A stretch of 64,000 nucleotides of DNA, taken from positions 81,311 through 145,310 of the forward strand of contig NZ_CP112879.1 in NCBI RefSeq assembly GCF_029910235.1. The letters run 5' to 3'. Shown here one piece after another: positions 8,915-17,970 of this stretch (its first letter is position 1; each line of letters opens with the position of its first letter). The DNA is from Pseudanabaena galeata CCNP1313 (lineage in GTDB: Bacteria; Cyanobacteriota; Cyanobacteriia; Pseudanabaenales; Pseudanabaenaceae). The position numbers and the translations under genes were made by a program. The notes below the pieces were generated by a model. That model saw nothing but the letters and a program-made list of their open reading frames with translations. It did not search any database and was not told where the DNA came from.

Positions 8915-10180
8915 ATGTTTCGACATATCTTGCCACTGACAGCTTTAGCAATTCCCCTTGTGGTGATCGCTGTTCTCAATCCCCATATCACTTACGCGCA
9001 ATCTTTGCCCAAGGTCGCTCAAAATACTGGAAATGTGCAATCATCGCAGATTCCCGATTTCACGAGAATTAGTTTAGAAAACTTGCCGCAGATTCAAGTC
9101 ACCCCACAGCTACGTCAACAACTATCGCAGCTACTTTCACCATCGGCATTGAATAATCTCACAGTTGGGAGTCTGGTCAGTCCAGATCGATATCTGACCG
9201 TGGGTTCGTTTCAGTCGATGGGTTTAGAGCAGATGAGTTTACAGGCGATCGCTGATAAATCGGGTGTGGCGATCGGTAATGTCAGTCTCGGACAACTCGG
9301 CGATCTTGCTTCACAACTGACAATTAGTAGTTTGTTGCGATCGCTGCCCGATCTTAGTAACCAACCCTTGAGCCAAGTCAAACCAATTCTCGATCTGGCT
9401 CTGCAACAGACTGGTGTTGCCAACCTTGCAAGTCTGGGCAGTGAACTTACGGTCGGGCAGTTACTAAATGCTTTTCCTGAATTTGGCAATAGCTCCTTGA
9501 GCAGTCTTGGTTCTCAGCTTAATACCTACAGCCTTGATACAATTCCAGGCTTTGCCCAATTGCCCCTAGCAAATATTGAGGGTGCATCAAGTTTACTCCT
9601 GTCCAATTTGAATGCTGCGGGTTTGGGTAAACTCAGCCTTTCGCAATTTCCTAATGCACCGACGTTGTTACCTAATGTCCGTTTTGGCATTGTCGATATT
9701 GCCCTTGGCACTAAAGAGAAAAATCGAGTCAATCCAATTAGTGGTGGGATGACTGCATCGGGGTTTCAAGCGGTAGCCTGTGATGATTCCTATGCAGAAT
9801 GTCCGCATATTGAAGTGACCGACTTTTTCGGTGGCTACTATACGGGCAAACAATGGATGACAGCCGCGCAACAGGTTCCTGACGGTTATGGATTTTTAGG
9901 TGGTTTGTTTGGCAATCGCGGTCCGGCTGGCAATCATCCGTTTGGTGATGCATTTCGGGTAACGATTGAGTCTTTGGATGAAGCTTCAGGTACGGTCACG
10001 CTTGGGTTGCGGTTTCGTTGGTGTCAACGCGCGTGGTTTGTGGACTTAGGCTGTACTCCCTACATTTCGCCACCCTTGCCGTTTCTAGTCCTGCGCGAAA
10101 AGAATACGATTCCTTACGTCGTTCCCAGTAACGCCACCGCCAACCTGTCGCTCTCGACTACTAAAAACAAAAGTAAATAG
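8915..10180 (+). CDS. Secreted conjugation-operon protein with leucine-rich repeats, unknown
   Basis: The 421-residue product begins with a signal peptide (cleavage near TYA/QS). Residues about 60-250 consist of degenerate short repeats with the pattern L-x-x-L-x-(S/T)-x-L (for example LTVGSL, LSLGQLGDL variants, LTISSLLRSLP), suggesting a solenoid. A separate C-terminal domain of about 150 residues has four to five cysteines, including CDDSYAEC and WCQRAW with a later GC, probably disulfide-bonded, and many aromatics. It lies 1 base after the VirB9-like gene and 9 bases before virD4, so it is almost certainly a periplasmic or surface conjugation component. I do not recognise the family. Confidence 0.7.
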   Translation: MFRHILPLTALAIPLVVIAVLNPHITYAQSLPKVAQNTGNVQSSQIPDFTRISLENLPQIQVTPQLRQQLSQLLSPSALNNLTVGSLVSPDRYLTVGSFQSMGLEQMSLQAIADKSGVAIGNVSLGQLGDLASQLTISSLLRSLPDLSNQPLSQVKPILDLALQQTGVANLASLGSELTVGQLLNAFPEFGNSSLSSLGSQLNTYSLDTIPGFAQLPLANIEGASSLLLSNLNAAGLGKLSLSQFPNAPTLLPNVRFGIVDIALGTKEKNRVNPISGGMTASGFQAVACDDSYAECPHIEVTDFFGGYYTGKQWMTAAQQVPDGYGFLGGLFGNRGPAGNHPFGDAFRVTIESLDEASGTVTLGLRFRWCQRAWFVDLGCTPYISPPLPFLVLREKNTIPYVVPSNATANLSLSTTKNKSK

Positions 10181-10189
10181 GCAATAGTC

Positions 10190-12103
10190 ATGCATATTTT
10201 GAAATTATTAAATTGGCAAAAGCATCTGTTGTTATTGGCGATCGCTGTCTTGGCAACCTGTGTAAGTCCATCAGTTTCTGCTCAATCATTAACAGTTGAC
10301 AGCGTTGCTCCTGTAGAGCAGAAAAAGTCTAATTCCATAGGATTACCACCCGAAATTGCTTTCATTACCAGTCAGCTATTTACGCCTACGGGTGGAATTA
10401 TTGCGGCTTGTATTGTCGGCATGGTTTTACTGGGGCGGACAGGCGGTAGTAGCAAAAACAAATTAGCTCATGCCCATTGGGTCGGTGGAACGGAGATTGC
10501 GGCGGCGCGAAAAAAAGCTAAGGAGCAAATTAATCGTCGCGAACGCAATAAGCTGACTTTGTTTGTGGTTAAGCCTAAATTAGTCTTTCCTGCTGAACTA
10601 ATCTCCAGCCCAGGCGTGGCGACACCGAATCATGAAAAACCAGTCGAGGGCGAAAAGCCCAAAGTCATTCAGGTATCAAAAACAGATCGGACAATTTGGC
10701 TACCCGATGCTAATCGCGGCATTGCTGTGCTGGGTGGCACTGGTTCGGGTAAAACCTATGGGGTGATCGATCCTGCCATTCGCAGTGCGATCGATCAAGG
10801 ATTTCCGATTATTCTCTACGACTACAAATATGCGGAGCAGTCCTCACGGATTGCAGGAATCGCGGCGGATGCAGGATACAAGGTCAGTATCTTTGCCCCT
10901 AGCTTTCCTGAAAGCGGGATCTGTAATCCCCTTGACTTTATTCGCGATGCGACGGATGTGGATATGGCAAGACAAGTGGCGATCGTCCTGAATCGCAACT
11001 TTAAATCAGGAGGCAAAGGTAATGAAGATCCTTTCTTTACCAATAGCGGCGATCAACTGATTCAAGCCGTGCTGTTACTAGCCAAGACAACGCCTTATCC
11101 CGATATTATTTTCTGTGCCAAAGCATTAGGCGCGAATAATCTTCCCGCCAGAGTCCAAAATGCGAATCTACCGACTTGGGTAGAAACCAGTTTTGGACAG
11201 TTGATTTCCATGGCTGACTCTGAGAAAACGGTTGCTTCCGTAATCTCGACGGCGAGTATTCTCTTCAGTCGTTTCATGTCTCCCGATATTCTCAGCGTAT
11301 TTTGTGGCAAGACCACGATTCCGATGAACTTAAAAGGTAAGCATCTGCTAGTGATCGGTATGAAACGCGAAAAGCAAGATGTGGTTGCCCCGCTTTTAGC
11401 GACTGTCCTGCATATGATCGTCACCCGCAATGTCACCAGCAAACGTGAAGATCCTCTCCTTGTCGCGATCGATGAGTTGCCGACCCTCTATTTACCGAGT
11501 CTTGTCCAATGGCTAAACGTTCACCGTGAAGACGGACTTTCTTGTATGTTGGGTTTCCAAAACCTCGTCCAGTTAGAAGAAACCTATGGCAAAGAGGTAT
11601 CTAGGGCAATTTTCGGTGGTTGTGCCACTAAAGCGATTTTCAATCCCCTCGAACCTGAATCAGCAAAGATTTTTTCGGACTATCTCGGTGACGAACATCT
11701 CAAATACAAGTCAAAATCGCGGAGTTCAGGCGGTGGTAAGACTAGCACCAGTACATCGGATCAGGAAAGAACTCGCAAACTATTTGCACCAGAGGATTTT
11801 CTCAAATTACCGCAAGGTAACTGTATTCTCATTTCCCCTGGTTATAGCTCCAAGAAAGAAGCGAATGTCCCCCGTCGCTGCAATATCAAAATCCCTAAAG
11901 TTGATGCGGATCGGGCGGAAAACAGTAAATCTAGATGGGAGGCTCTAAAAGTCGAACTAGAACAGGAAGGGCATCAAATCCCCATTACCGACGCGGCGAT
12001 CTTGGCTCGTAAGGATTACTTTCTAGATAACTTTCCTTTACCTGCGAAGGATACTCCTGCAACACCTAAGTCCACTGTTCCTGCTTGGGCTGAAGGTTTA
12101 TAG
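10190..12103 (+). CDS. virD4: VirD4/TraG-type coupling ATPase
   Basis: This 637-residue inner-membrane ATPase brings the relaxase-DNA complex to the secretion channel. Two N-terminal hydrophobic segments occur at about residues 10-32 and 58-82. Walker A GGTGSGKTYG lies near residue 182, followed by the coupling-protein signatures YDYKY and CNPLDFI. Walker B LLVAIDELPTLY lies near 425, and LGFQNLVQLEETYG after it is the usual TraG/VirD4 segment. The C-terminal tail carries APEDFLKLPQGNCILI, another family signature. It is the last recognised secretion gene before plasmid-specific genes and topA. Confidence 0.9.
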   Translation: MHILKLLNWQKHLLLLAIAVLATCVSPSVSAQSLTVDSVAPVEQKKSNSIGLPPEIAFITSQLFTPTGGIIAACIVGMVLLGRTGGSSKNKLAHAHWVGGTEIAAARKKAKEQINRRERNKLTLFVVKPKLVFPAELISSPGVATPNHEKPVEGEKPKVIQVSKTDRTIWLPDANRGIAVLGGTGSGKTYGVIDPAIRSAIDQGFPIILYDYKYAEQSSRIAGIAADAGYKVSIFAPSFPESGICNPLDFIRDATDVDMARQVAIVLNRNFKSGGKGNEDPFFTNSGDQLIQAVLLLAKTTPYPDIIFCAKALGANNLPARVQNANLPTWVETSFGQLISMADSEKTVASVISTASILFSRFMSPDILSVFCGKTTIPMNLKGKHLLVIGMKREKQDVVAPLLATVLHMIVTRNVTSKREDPLLVAIDELPTLYLPSLVQWLNVHREDGLSCMLGFQNLVQLEETYGKEVSRAIFGGCATKAIFNPLEPESAKIFSDYLGDEHLKYKSKSRSSGGGKTSTSTSDQERTRKLFAPEDFLKLPQGNCILISPGYSSKKEANVPRRCNIKIPKVDADRAENSKSRWEALKVELEQEGHQIPITDAAILARKDYFLDNFPLPAKDTPATPKSTVPAWAEGL

Positions 12104-12112
12104 GAGTACACT

Positions 12113-13378
12113 ATGGTCTTTATTCAATCATCAGAAGCATCACAAGCAAATTCCCAACAACTAGCGATCGCTCAAACTACGATTGAGGCTTTAGCCGAAT
12201 TACTAAAACTTTTACTAGCCAAGAAAGAGGATGAACAGCAAAAAGGCGATGCAGGTAAACAAGAAGCTGAGGCGCAACCATCTGGCTTTAGTGATGCGGC
12301 GTGGGACAAGGTTGCTAAGGAATGGGATCAGGACATCATGGATGATTGGTGGCGCAGATATCAGGCTGCACCCGATCTTTCCAATACTGCGGCTACTGCG
12401 ACAGATACCAGTATTGTCATCGCCAATCCACGCAATCGCGATAAAGATGAACCTGATTTTGCGATGTTACCGAACTCGCCAATTAAGCCATCGCCTTTAT
12501 CTGGTAGCGATCGCCATCCACTTTCGCAATCATCACAGCCGCCGATGCCAATTTTGGCTAAGAAAAACTACATCGATGTTGAGTCACGAGAGATTACTAC
12601 TAAACAGGAACAATCAGACTCGCTCAGTCGCGATACCGATGGCGACGGCATTAGGGATGTGGATGAGATCCGCATGGGGTTAAACCCTCGAAGTCGTGAT
12701 ACGGATGGTGATGGTGTAAGCGATCTCGATGAGTTGGGGCGTTCTAATCCTTTATTGTTTGATGATTTTCGGCAACAGGTGATGGCGGCTGTCTCAGTGG
12801 CTCTAGTTACCAAGTTGGGTGTTGATGGTAAATATGAAGCTGAAGCCTATAGGATTCAGGCTCAAGATAATGTCTATGCGATCTCTGAGCAAGGTGGTAG
12901 TGAAATCGCGAAGTTTGAGTTAGCCAACAATCGTGCTGTTTTCAGTGCCGATCGCACCACGCTCGACCAGCAAATCGACTTTACACAGACTGCTGTGCAG
13001 ACCACCAATATCGATCTGGCTGACCTGACCCAAAAGCAAGGTTATCCTGCTGCGATCGCCAAGATGGGAGATCTGGCTCCTGCTGGCTCTAGAGCGGTTG
13101 TCGTTGTCGATAATTTTCTCAGTCAGACAGGAAGAGAGACTTTTAAGGGTGAGAACTATACCTTGCAAAAGAATGAAAGTGGCGATATCGCGATCGCCAA
13201 CGATAGGGGGGAAAACATTTTGCGAACTGATAAAGGACAAATCACTGCTCAGTCAATGACTCCAGAGGATTTGGCTAGTTTCAAGCAGATTTTTCAGCGC
13301 ATGGGTCAACCTGCCTCCGTTGCTGATAAATTGCCGCGCTTGAAAATAGAACCTATTCAACCCCAGCTAGAGCGCTAG
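12113..13378 (+). CDS. Conjugation-operon protein with calcium-binding type repeats, unknown
   Basis: A 421-residue soluble protein with no signal peptide. Near residues 172-215 it has two DxDGDGxxDxDE loops (DTDGDGIRDVDE and DTDGDGVSDLDE), the pattern of thrombospondin type 3 or dockerin-like calcium-binding repeats, separated by a spacer ending in LNPRSR. Such repeats are normally extracytoplasmic, so their presence here without an export signal is odd. The C-terminal half has short strands such as YTLQKNESGDIAI. It follows virD4 by 9 bases and precedes a smaller protein with a similar C-terminal pattern. Function unknown; it may be a transferred or coupling-protein-associated substrate, which is inference only. 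Confidence 0.7.
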   Translation: MVFIQSSEASQANSQQLAIAQTTIEALAELLKLLLAKKEDEQQKGDAGKQEAEAQPSGFSDAAWDKVAKEWDQDIMDDWWRRYQAAPDLSNTAATATDTSIVIANPRNRDKDEPDFAMLPNSPIKPSPLSGSDRHPLSQSSQPPMPILAKKNYIDVESREITTKQEQSDSLSRDTDGDGIRDVDEIRMGLNPRSRDTDGDGVSDLDELGRSNPLLFDDFRQQVMAAVSVALVTKLGVDGKYEAEAYRIQAQDNVYAISEQGGSEIAKFELANNRAVFSADRTTLDQQIDFTQTAVQTTNIDLADLTQKQGYPAAIAKMGDLAPAGSRAVVVVDNFLSQTGRETFKGENYTLQKNESGDIAIANDRGENILRTDKGQITAQSMTPEDLASFKQIFQRMGQPASVADKLPRLKIEPIQPQLER

Positions 13379-13387
13379 GAAAACACG

Positions 13388-14089
13388 ATGATTACCGCTA
13401 ATCCTGATGTTAATATCGCCCAGTTTGTGACGGCTTTTAATCAGCTTGTCGATATTCATATAGTCAACATTTTAGCGATCGCTGAACGAGAGAATTATCC
13501 AATTAATTTGACAGATTTTACTATGGAAGATAAAGACGATGTATTCGATGAAGAATGGGATTTGGCTTATGCACCAAGCCGTAATCCCGATTCCGATAGT
13601 AATGAAGCTCAATTGGTGAGTATCGCTATTCAAGAGCAGAATCAGATTAATTATGCAGCCCAGATTCAAGCGATCGCTCTGTCGATGTTTGATGGCTTAG
13701 CTAAACTGGGTAAAGACAAAACCGAAAATAAACGCGATGGTGCTGAACAGGAAACTTCGCAAACTTCCACTGATAAGGCAACTAATGATGAACGTGACCT
13801 CAAGCTGGCGCGTGATTGTCGAGAATTGCTGCAAGTTCAGGGTCAAGAAGATGGCAATAATCTTATCTTTGAGCGTCCTGATGGTAAGGGGAATTACAAG
13901 TTCAGTCTCGAAAAAGCATCGGATATGATGACTTTAAAGGCAAAGGATCGCCCTGTTAATCCGATCCTTGTGGAGTCGCAAGGCAAAATCATTGAATCAA
14001 ATGTCACTGATCGAGATGCAGCCAATATCAGTAGGGCTGTCGCCATGTTGAATGCACAGCAAACCAAACCTCTTGAAAATCAGAAATAG
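13388..14089 (+). CDS. Conserved conjugation-operon protein, unknown
   Basis: A 233-residue acidic, soluble protein. The N-terminal 110 residues look helical, the middle is Lys/Glu/Thr rich, and the C-terminal about 90 residues (RELLQVQGQEDGNNLIFERP onward, then KAKDRPVNPIL and NISRAVAMLN) look like a small folded domain. The layout of that domain, a short-strand section followed by a helix near the end, is reminiscent of the C terminus of the preceding 421-residue protein, so the two may be distant relatives. It lies between that gene and topA in the same operon. No family is recognised. Confidence 0.6.
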   Translation: MITANPDVNIAQFVTAFNQLVDIHIVNILAIAERENYPINLTDFTMEDKDDVFDEEWDLAYAPSRNPDSDSNEAQLVSIAIQEQNQINYAAQIQAIALSMFDGLAKLGKDKTENKRDGAEQETSQTSTDKATNDERDLKLARDCRELLQVQGQEDGNNLIFERPDGKGNYKFSLEKASDMMTLKAKDRPVNPILVESQGKIIESNVTDRDAANISRAVAMLNAQQTKPLENQK

Positions 14090-14126
14090 TTCCATTTAAC
14101 GATAAAGTTTACACAGGTACAAAAAT

Positions 14127-16394
14127 ATGAAAAAGCTGTTACTCGTTGAATCTCCATCTAAATGCAAAACCATCCAAGCCATCCTCGGTAATGAATGGCA
14201 AGTGGAAGCTTCCTTTGGTCACTTTACGGAACTAGCCAAAGATGGTGAAGATAGCTTGGGCTTTACGATGCACAAAGATACCAACAAAATTGAATGTCGC
14301 TATCAATTAACCGAAGGTAAAGGACAACAGGTCGTCGCTAAACTTCGGGCGGCTGTAAAAAATGCTTCAGAGGTGGTGCTTGCGACCGATGGCGATCGCG
14401 AGGGTGAGGGGATCGCATGGCATTTACAACAGCAACTTCATCTCCGTAATCCTAAACGCGCTGTCTATAACCAGATTACGCCTACGGCGGTTAAGGCGGC
14501 GATCGCCAATGCACATCAGTTAGATTTGAATCTGATTTCAGCGCAACGGGCTAGGCAATGCTTAGATCGGTTGATTGGGTTTAAGGTTTCACCTTTGGTA
14601 AGACGGACTAGTGGCGGTAGCTCGGCTGGTCGGGTGCAGTCAGTTGCTTTGCATATTGTCTGTCAGCGCGAACGGGAGATTAATACCTTTGTGCCGATTA
14701 CTTACTGGTCGGTATGGACAGAATATACTGAAGGCTTCACGGCTTTCTATGCTGGTAGTAGTGAAATTGAGCCAGTGCTTGACGATCAGGATGTCACCGA
14801 TGATGCGGCGGAAGTGAATACAGAATCTACGGTGGAGTCAAAACGGATATTGTCGGAAGCGGAAGCAGCCCGAATTATTCAAGTAGCCCGTAATCATCCC
14901 CATATCGTTCGCGAAGCAACGGGTGTGACTGCTCAGAAATCACCATTACCACCTTTCATTACCAGTTCGCTCCAGCAAGCTGCTTCAGTGAGATTAGGGC
15001 TATCGCCTGAAGAGACAATGAAATTGGCTCAAGAGTTGTTTGAGGGTGTCGATTTGCCCCAAGGTCGGAAGGGTTTGATTACCTATCACCGCACGGATAG
15101 CACTAGTCTCGCGCCTGAGTTTTGTGCTGAGGTGAAGGAATGGCTATCGAAACACGATCCTGATAATGTCCCTAAGAAAACTACTCGTCATCGTGAACAG
15201 GCGAATGCTCAATCCGCCCATGAAGCGATTCGTCCTACCTATTTGAGTATTACTCCGAAAACGGTTAGAGATCATCTCAGTGCCAAACAGCATCAACTCT
15301 ATGAGTTAATCTGGCGTAGAGCCGTTGCCTCTCAATGTGCGAATGCTTTGATTCAGAAAAGTCGGGTGATTATTCAGGCAGGTTCGACGCTCTGGCAAAC
15401 TAGAGGCAGTATTCTCACCTTTGCGGGTTATACGCGCTATTGGAATGATCTGAGTAAGGATAAACATATTCCTGCTTTAACGAGCGGTCAGACCTTGGCT
15501 TTGGCAAATGCAGGTTTTACGCAGAAACAAACTCAACCTCCTGCGCGGTATAGCGAGGCGAAGTTGGTACAGGTGCTAGAGCGTCAGGGTGTGGGTAGAC
15601 CGAGTACTTTTGCCGCGATCGTGAAGACGCTGAAGGATAGAACCTATGTGTTACTTAAGGGTAAGGTTCTCGAACCTTCGGCTTTGGGAATGTCTACGGA
15701 TGATGTGTTGCATAAAACTTTTCCCGATCTGCTCAGAGCCGATTTTACCGCAGGGATGGAGACGACTTTGGATGAAATCTCGGTGGGTAAGTTGGAGTGG
15801 CAAAGCTATTTGATTGGTTGGCATCAGTCCTATTTTCAGCCGATGTTGGCGCGGGCTTATACAAATCTCGGTGCGGATTTACAGCCAAGCGATCGTAAAA
15901 ATGAGCTTTCAGATGTGGCTTGTCCTAATTGCAGTCATCCTCTCAGTAAGATTCCTTCTAAGAAGGTGAGTGGTGGGCATTTTCTCAAGTGTGAGCATGG
16001 CTGTGAGAATCTGGTCATGTTTTGGAGTGATCGCCGCAATCAGTGGGAGATTCCTCAACCGAAGGGTGAGAATGCAGTGATGGCGGAGGTTACTAGTTTT
16101 GCTTGTCCTGTCTGTGGCAAGCCTTTGGCTAAGTTTCCCTACCATAAGGATGGTGTGGATAAGGTAATGTTGAAGTGTGCGGATGTTCAGGCGCGGCAAC
16201 GCAAGGATCATGCGGATGTGGTCTTTTTCTGGTCTTCTCAGGAGAAGTGGTGGTCGAAGAAGTTTGGCGATTTGGATGAGGCGGCTAAGCCGAATTTGGG
16301 TAAGGTTGCTACTGCGAAGGAGAAGAAAGTTTCTCAGGGGAAGCCGAAACAGGCGGGTAAAGTGGCTAAGTCTCGTCCTAAAAAGTTGTCTTGA
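14127..16394 (+). CDS. topA: DNA topoisomerase I (type IA)
   Basis: This 755-residue enzyme relaxes negative supercoils by single-strand passage. The Toprim domain opens with LLLVESPSKCKTI and carries the metal-binding VLATDGDREGEGIAWH (DxDxE). The catalytic tyrosine is in GLITYHRTDST, about residue 320, matching the classical YMRTDS motif. ERQGVGRPSTFA, typical of the family, lies near residue 485. Two C-terminal zinc-finger-like segments follow (CPNCSHPL with CEHGC; CPVCGKPL with a later C), then a Lys-rich tail. It ends the conjugation operon; plasmid-borne type IA topoisomerases often accompany coupling proteins. A separate chromosomal copy is expected but cannot be seen here. Confidence 0.93.
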   Translation: MKKLLLVESPSKCKTIQAILGNEWQVEASFGHFTELAKDGEDSLGFTMHKDTNKIECRYQLTEGKGQQVVAKLRAAVKNASEVVLATDGDREGEGIAWHLQQQLHLRNPKRAVYNQITPTAVKAAIANAHQLDLNLISAQRARQCLDRLIGFKVSPLVRRTSGGSSAGRVQSVALHIVCQREREINTFVPITYWSVWTEYTEGFTAFYAGSSEIEPVLDDQDVTDDAAEVNTESTVESKRILSEAEAARIIQVARNHPHIVREATGVTAQKSPLPPFITSSLQQAASVRLGLSPEETMKLAQELFEGVDLPQGRKGLITYHRTDSTSLAPEFCAEVKEWLSKHDPDNVPKKTTRHREQANAQSAHEAIRPTYLSITPKTVRDHLSAKQHQLYELIWRRAVASQCANALIQKSRVIIQAGSTLWQTRGSILTFAGYTRYWNDLSKDKHIPALTSGQTLALANAGFTQKQTQPPARYSEAKLVQVLERQGVGRPSTFAAIVKTLKDRTYVLLKGKVLEPSALGMSTDDVLHKTFPDLLRADFTAGMETTLDEISVGKLEWQSYLIGWHQSYFQPMLARAYTNLGADLQPSDRKNELSDVACPNCSHPLSKIPSKKVSGGHFLKCEHGCENLVMFWSDRRNQWEIPQPKGENAVMAEVTSFACPVCGKPLAKFPYHKDGVDKVMLKCADVQARQRKDHADVVFFWSSQEKWWSKKFGDLDEAAKPNLGKVATAKEKKVSQGKPKQAGKVAKSRPKKLS

Positions 16395-16468
16395 TAAGCA
16401 AGCTTATTTGCAAGTTTCTGATCGATCATTTCCCATAGTGAGTGAGATCTCTATTAACCTTCAAGTTC

Positions 16469-16906
16469 TCATAGATCATCAAATATTTCACAAACTATCT
16501 CGCCATCTAGTGAATAGGAGACAAGATAACCCAAACTTGTAGGTATAACCTTATATAAACGAGAAGTCGTAGGTGAATCTAAAGCTGTCAAGCAGATAGG
16601 TTCATAATTAGCATACTGATATTTCACGATATATTCATCATCACTTGTAAGATAGAAAAGAAATGTTGATACTTCTCCGATCGCTCCTGTATAAGGTTCG
16701 TACTTACCTTGAGCTACCATAGATGCTGTTGAGGATAGATTACAGTACCTATCAGGATCTTCTCTGTATTTTGCAGCCTGTTCTTCAGCTAGTTTTATTT
16801 TTAAAGGTGCTTCATAGGTGGCAATGAGAGCAAGTTGTTCTTGTGTGAAACTGTACTGTACTTTATGCTCCTCATGCTGCCAATCGATGTTATAAGAGAA
16901 TGTCAT
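16469..16906 (-). CDS. Hypothetical protein
   Basis: A 145-residue acidic protein, convergent with topA. The central part (SAKYREDPDRY-like helix, then alternating strands SLGYLVSYSLDGEIVCEIFDDL at the end) suggests a small alpha/beta fold. No family is recognised. It is followed on the same strand side by another small gene (16937-17212) that is divergent from the HTH-dynamin gene, so both may belong to that locus. Confidence 0.5.
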   Translation of the reverse strand: MTFSYNIDWQHEEHKVQYSFTQEQLALIATYEAPLKIKLAEEQAAKYREDPDRYCNLSSTASMVAQGKYEPYTGAIGEVSTFLFYLTSDDEYIVKYQYANYEPICLTALDSPTTSRLYKVIPTSLGYLVSYSLDGEIVCEIFDDL

Positions 16907-16936
16907 TTTTATACTTGTAGTTTAATAAAGATTGTT

Positions 16937-17212
16937 TCATTGCTTGATTTGAGTAAAGGCTACTTCTAATTCTGGATTAGCTATCGCTAAGGCGCTCTCA
17001 TACCATTCATGGATAATTGCTTCTAATTCATTCCATGCTTTTTCGTGATTTTTTGGTTCTTGTAAGGCAACTGAGCGATAGGCTGACATCACTTCATTAA
17101 TAAATTCATTCAATTCGTCTACGTCAAATGCTCCAAGCCAATCATAGGGATGCTCGGCTCCAATTTTTGGGTTTATTGCAAAAACGTCCGATAACTTTTT
17201 TGTTATAGCCAT
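16937..17212 (-). CDS. Small acidic hypothetical protein
   Basis: About 91 residues starting at the ATG at 17212, chosen because a TTAGAGAA ribosome-binding-like sequence precedes it; a longer form starting at 17269 adds a hydrophobic, unlikely N terminus lying over the promoter of the opposite gene. The product is acidic and helical (FDVDELNEFINEVMSAY; NELEAIIHEWYESALAI). It is transcribed away from the HTH-dynamin gene with a shared 154-bp control region. Function unknown. Confidence 0.5.
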   Translation of the reverse strand: MAITKKLSDVFAINPKIGAEHPYDWLGAFDVDELNEFINEVMSAYRSVALQEPKNHEKAWNELEAIIHEWYESALAIANPELEVAFTQIKQ

Positions 17213-17262
17213 ATATTCTCTAACGAATAAAAAGTGAAACAAAAAATATTTTGCAAGGGGTA

Positions 17263-17331
17263 TTGACAAATATAGATTAGTCGATATAACATTTCTGTTA
17301 TCAAGTTGAAATGTAGTTTAGTCAATCTATA
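17263..17331 (+). promoter_or_regulatory. Promoter and candidate operator of the HTH-dynamin gene
   Basis: TTGACA at 17263-17268 and TATAAC at 17285-17290, spaced 16 bases, form a good sigma70-type promoter reading into the gene at 17367. The -10 box lies within a near-palindrome GATATAACA..TGTTATC, and a perfect 8-bp inverted repeat TATAGATT (17271-17278) / AATCTATA (17324-17331) brackets the region. XRE-family proteins commonly repress their own promoters, so these are plausible operators; that role is inference. Confidence 0.5.
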
Positions 17332-17366
17332 CAGTAATCTTACAACTTGTATGAGGTTGACTCACC

Positions 17367-17927
17367 ATGACATTTGAAAATCTTAACTTTGAAGTTGATG
17401 CAACTGGCATAGTCGCTAAGTTGAGGGCTGCTAGTGGGCTTACGCAAAGAGAATTTGCGGAGCGCATTGGTATGAATCAATCACAACTTGCGCGAATAGA
17501 ATCAGGTAAACAATTTCCAAAAATTGAGACGTTAGCAAAAATTGCATCGGGTGCAGGTTATGCACTTCAGATCCACTTTCTGACTAGTACAAACGAACAA
17601 ATTTCACCTATCTCTATCATTTTTGGAGATACTCCTATGGCTGATTCGTCTGAATATTCTGTCTATTTCGCCAGTATTCAACAAGGGCTACTGTCAGAGC
17701 GGGAAAACTTTCTATGGGTTTTGGACGATATCAGAAGTAGTTTGAGATCGCGTAATATCCATCCTGAAGTAATACCTAACTACTTAGGTTTAGCAAAAGC
17801 TTGTCATGATCAATGTCTTGGTAAAAGCTGGACTCTGATTGATATTATCGAAGAATCATCTAAGAACGGGATTGCTGTAGATAGCCCAAATGTATTTACA
17901 TCACTTTTTGACATCTTAAAGGGGTAG
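17367..17927 (+). CDS. N-terminal fragment: XRE helix-turn-helix protein, truncated by transposon
   Basis: As it stands this reads as a 186-residue protein whose last codons (GGG TAG) come from the transposon end. Residues about 14-70 are an XRE HTH (LRAASGLTQREFAERIGMNQ with SQLARIESGKQFP), of the type seen in HigA-like antitoxins and phage repressors. The rest, from about 85, is the start of the linker domain of the split protein. It has its own strong promoter (17263-17290) and could still be made and bind DNA. An automatic annotation would call it a complete small regulator; the reconstructed frame shows otherwise. Confidence 0.8.
   Translation: MTFENLNFEVDATGIVAKLRAASGLTQREFAERIGMNQSQLARIESGKQFPKIETLAKIASGAGYALQIHFLTSTNEQISPISIIFGDTPMADSSEYSVYFASIQQGLLSERENFLWVLDDIRSSLRSRNIHPEVIPNYLGLAKACHDQCLGKSWTLIDIIEESSKNGIAVDSPNVFTSLFDILKG
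17916..17920. repeat. Target-site duplication TTAAA, left copy
   Basis: TTAAA immediately precedes the GGGG of the left transposon end and is repeated exactly at 22614-22618 after the right end. A 5-bp duplication is the rule for Tn3-family insertion. Confidence 0.92.
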
Positions 17928-17959
17928 CTACAGGATACGTGTAAAAACCTGCAAGATAG
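17921..17959 (+). repeat. Left terminal inverted repeat of the Tn3-family element
   Basis: Thirty-nine bases, starting GGGGTAGCTACAGG and ending CAAGATAG, match the reverse complement of 22575-22613 exactly. After a one-base difference the similarity continues weakly (CTT, then AAA). Confidence 0.93.
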
Positions 17960-17970
17960 GCTTAAAAGCG

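Noticed and set aside
17367..17927. A stand-alone 186-residue antitoxin-like regulator
   Set aside because: The last two codons come from the transposon end, and the frame continues into the GTPase once the element and one TTAAA copy are removed.
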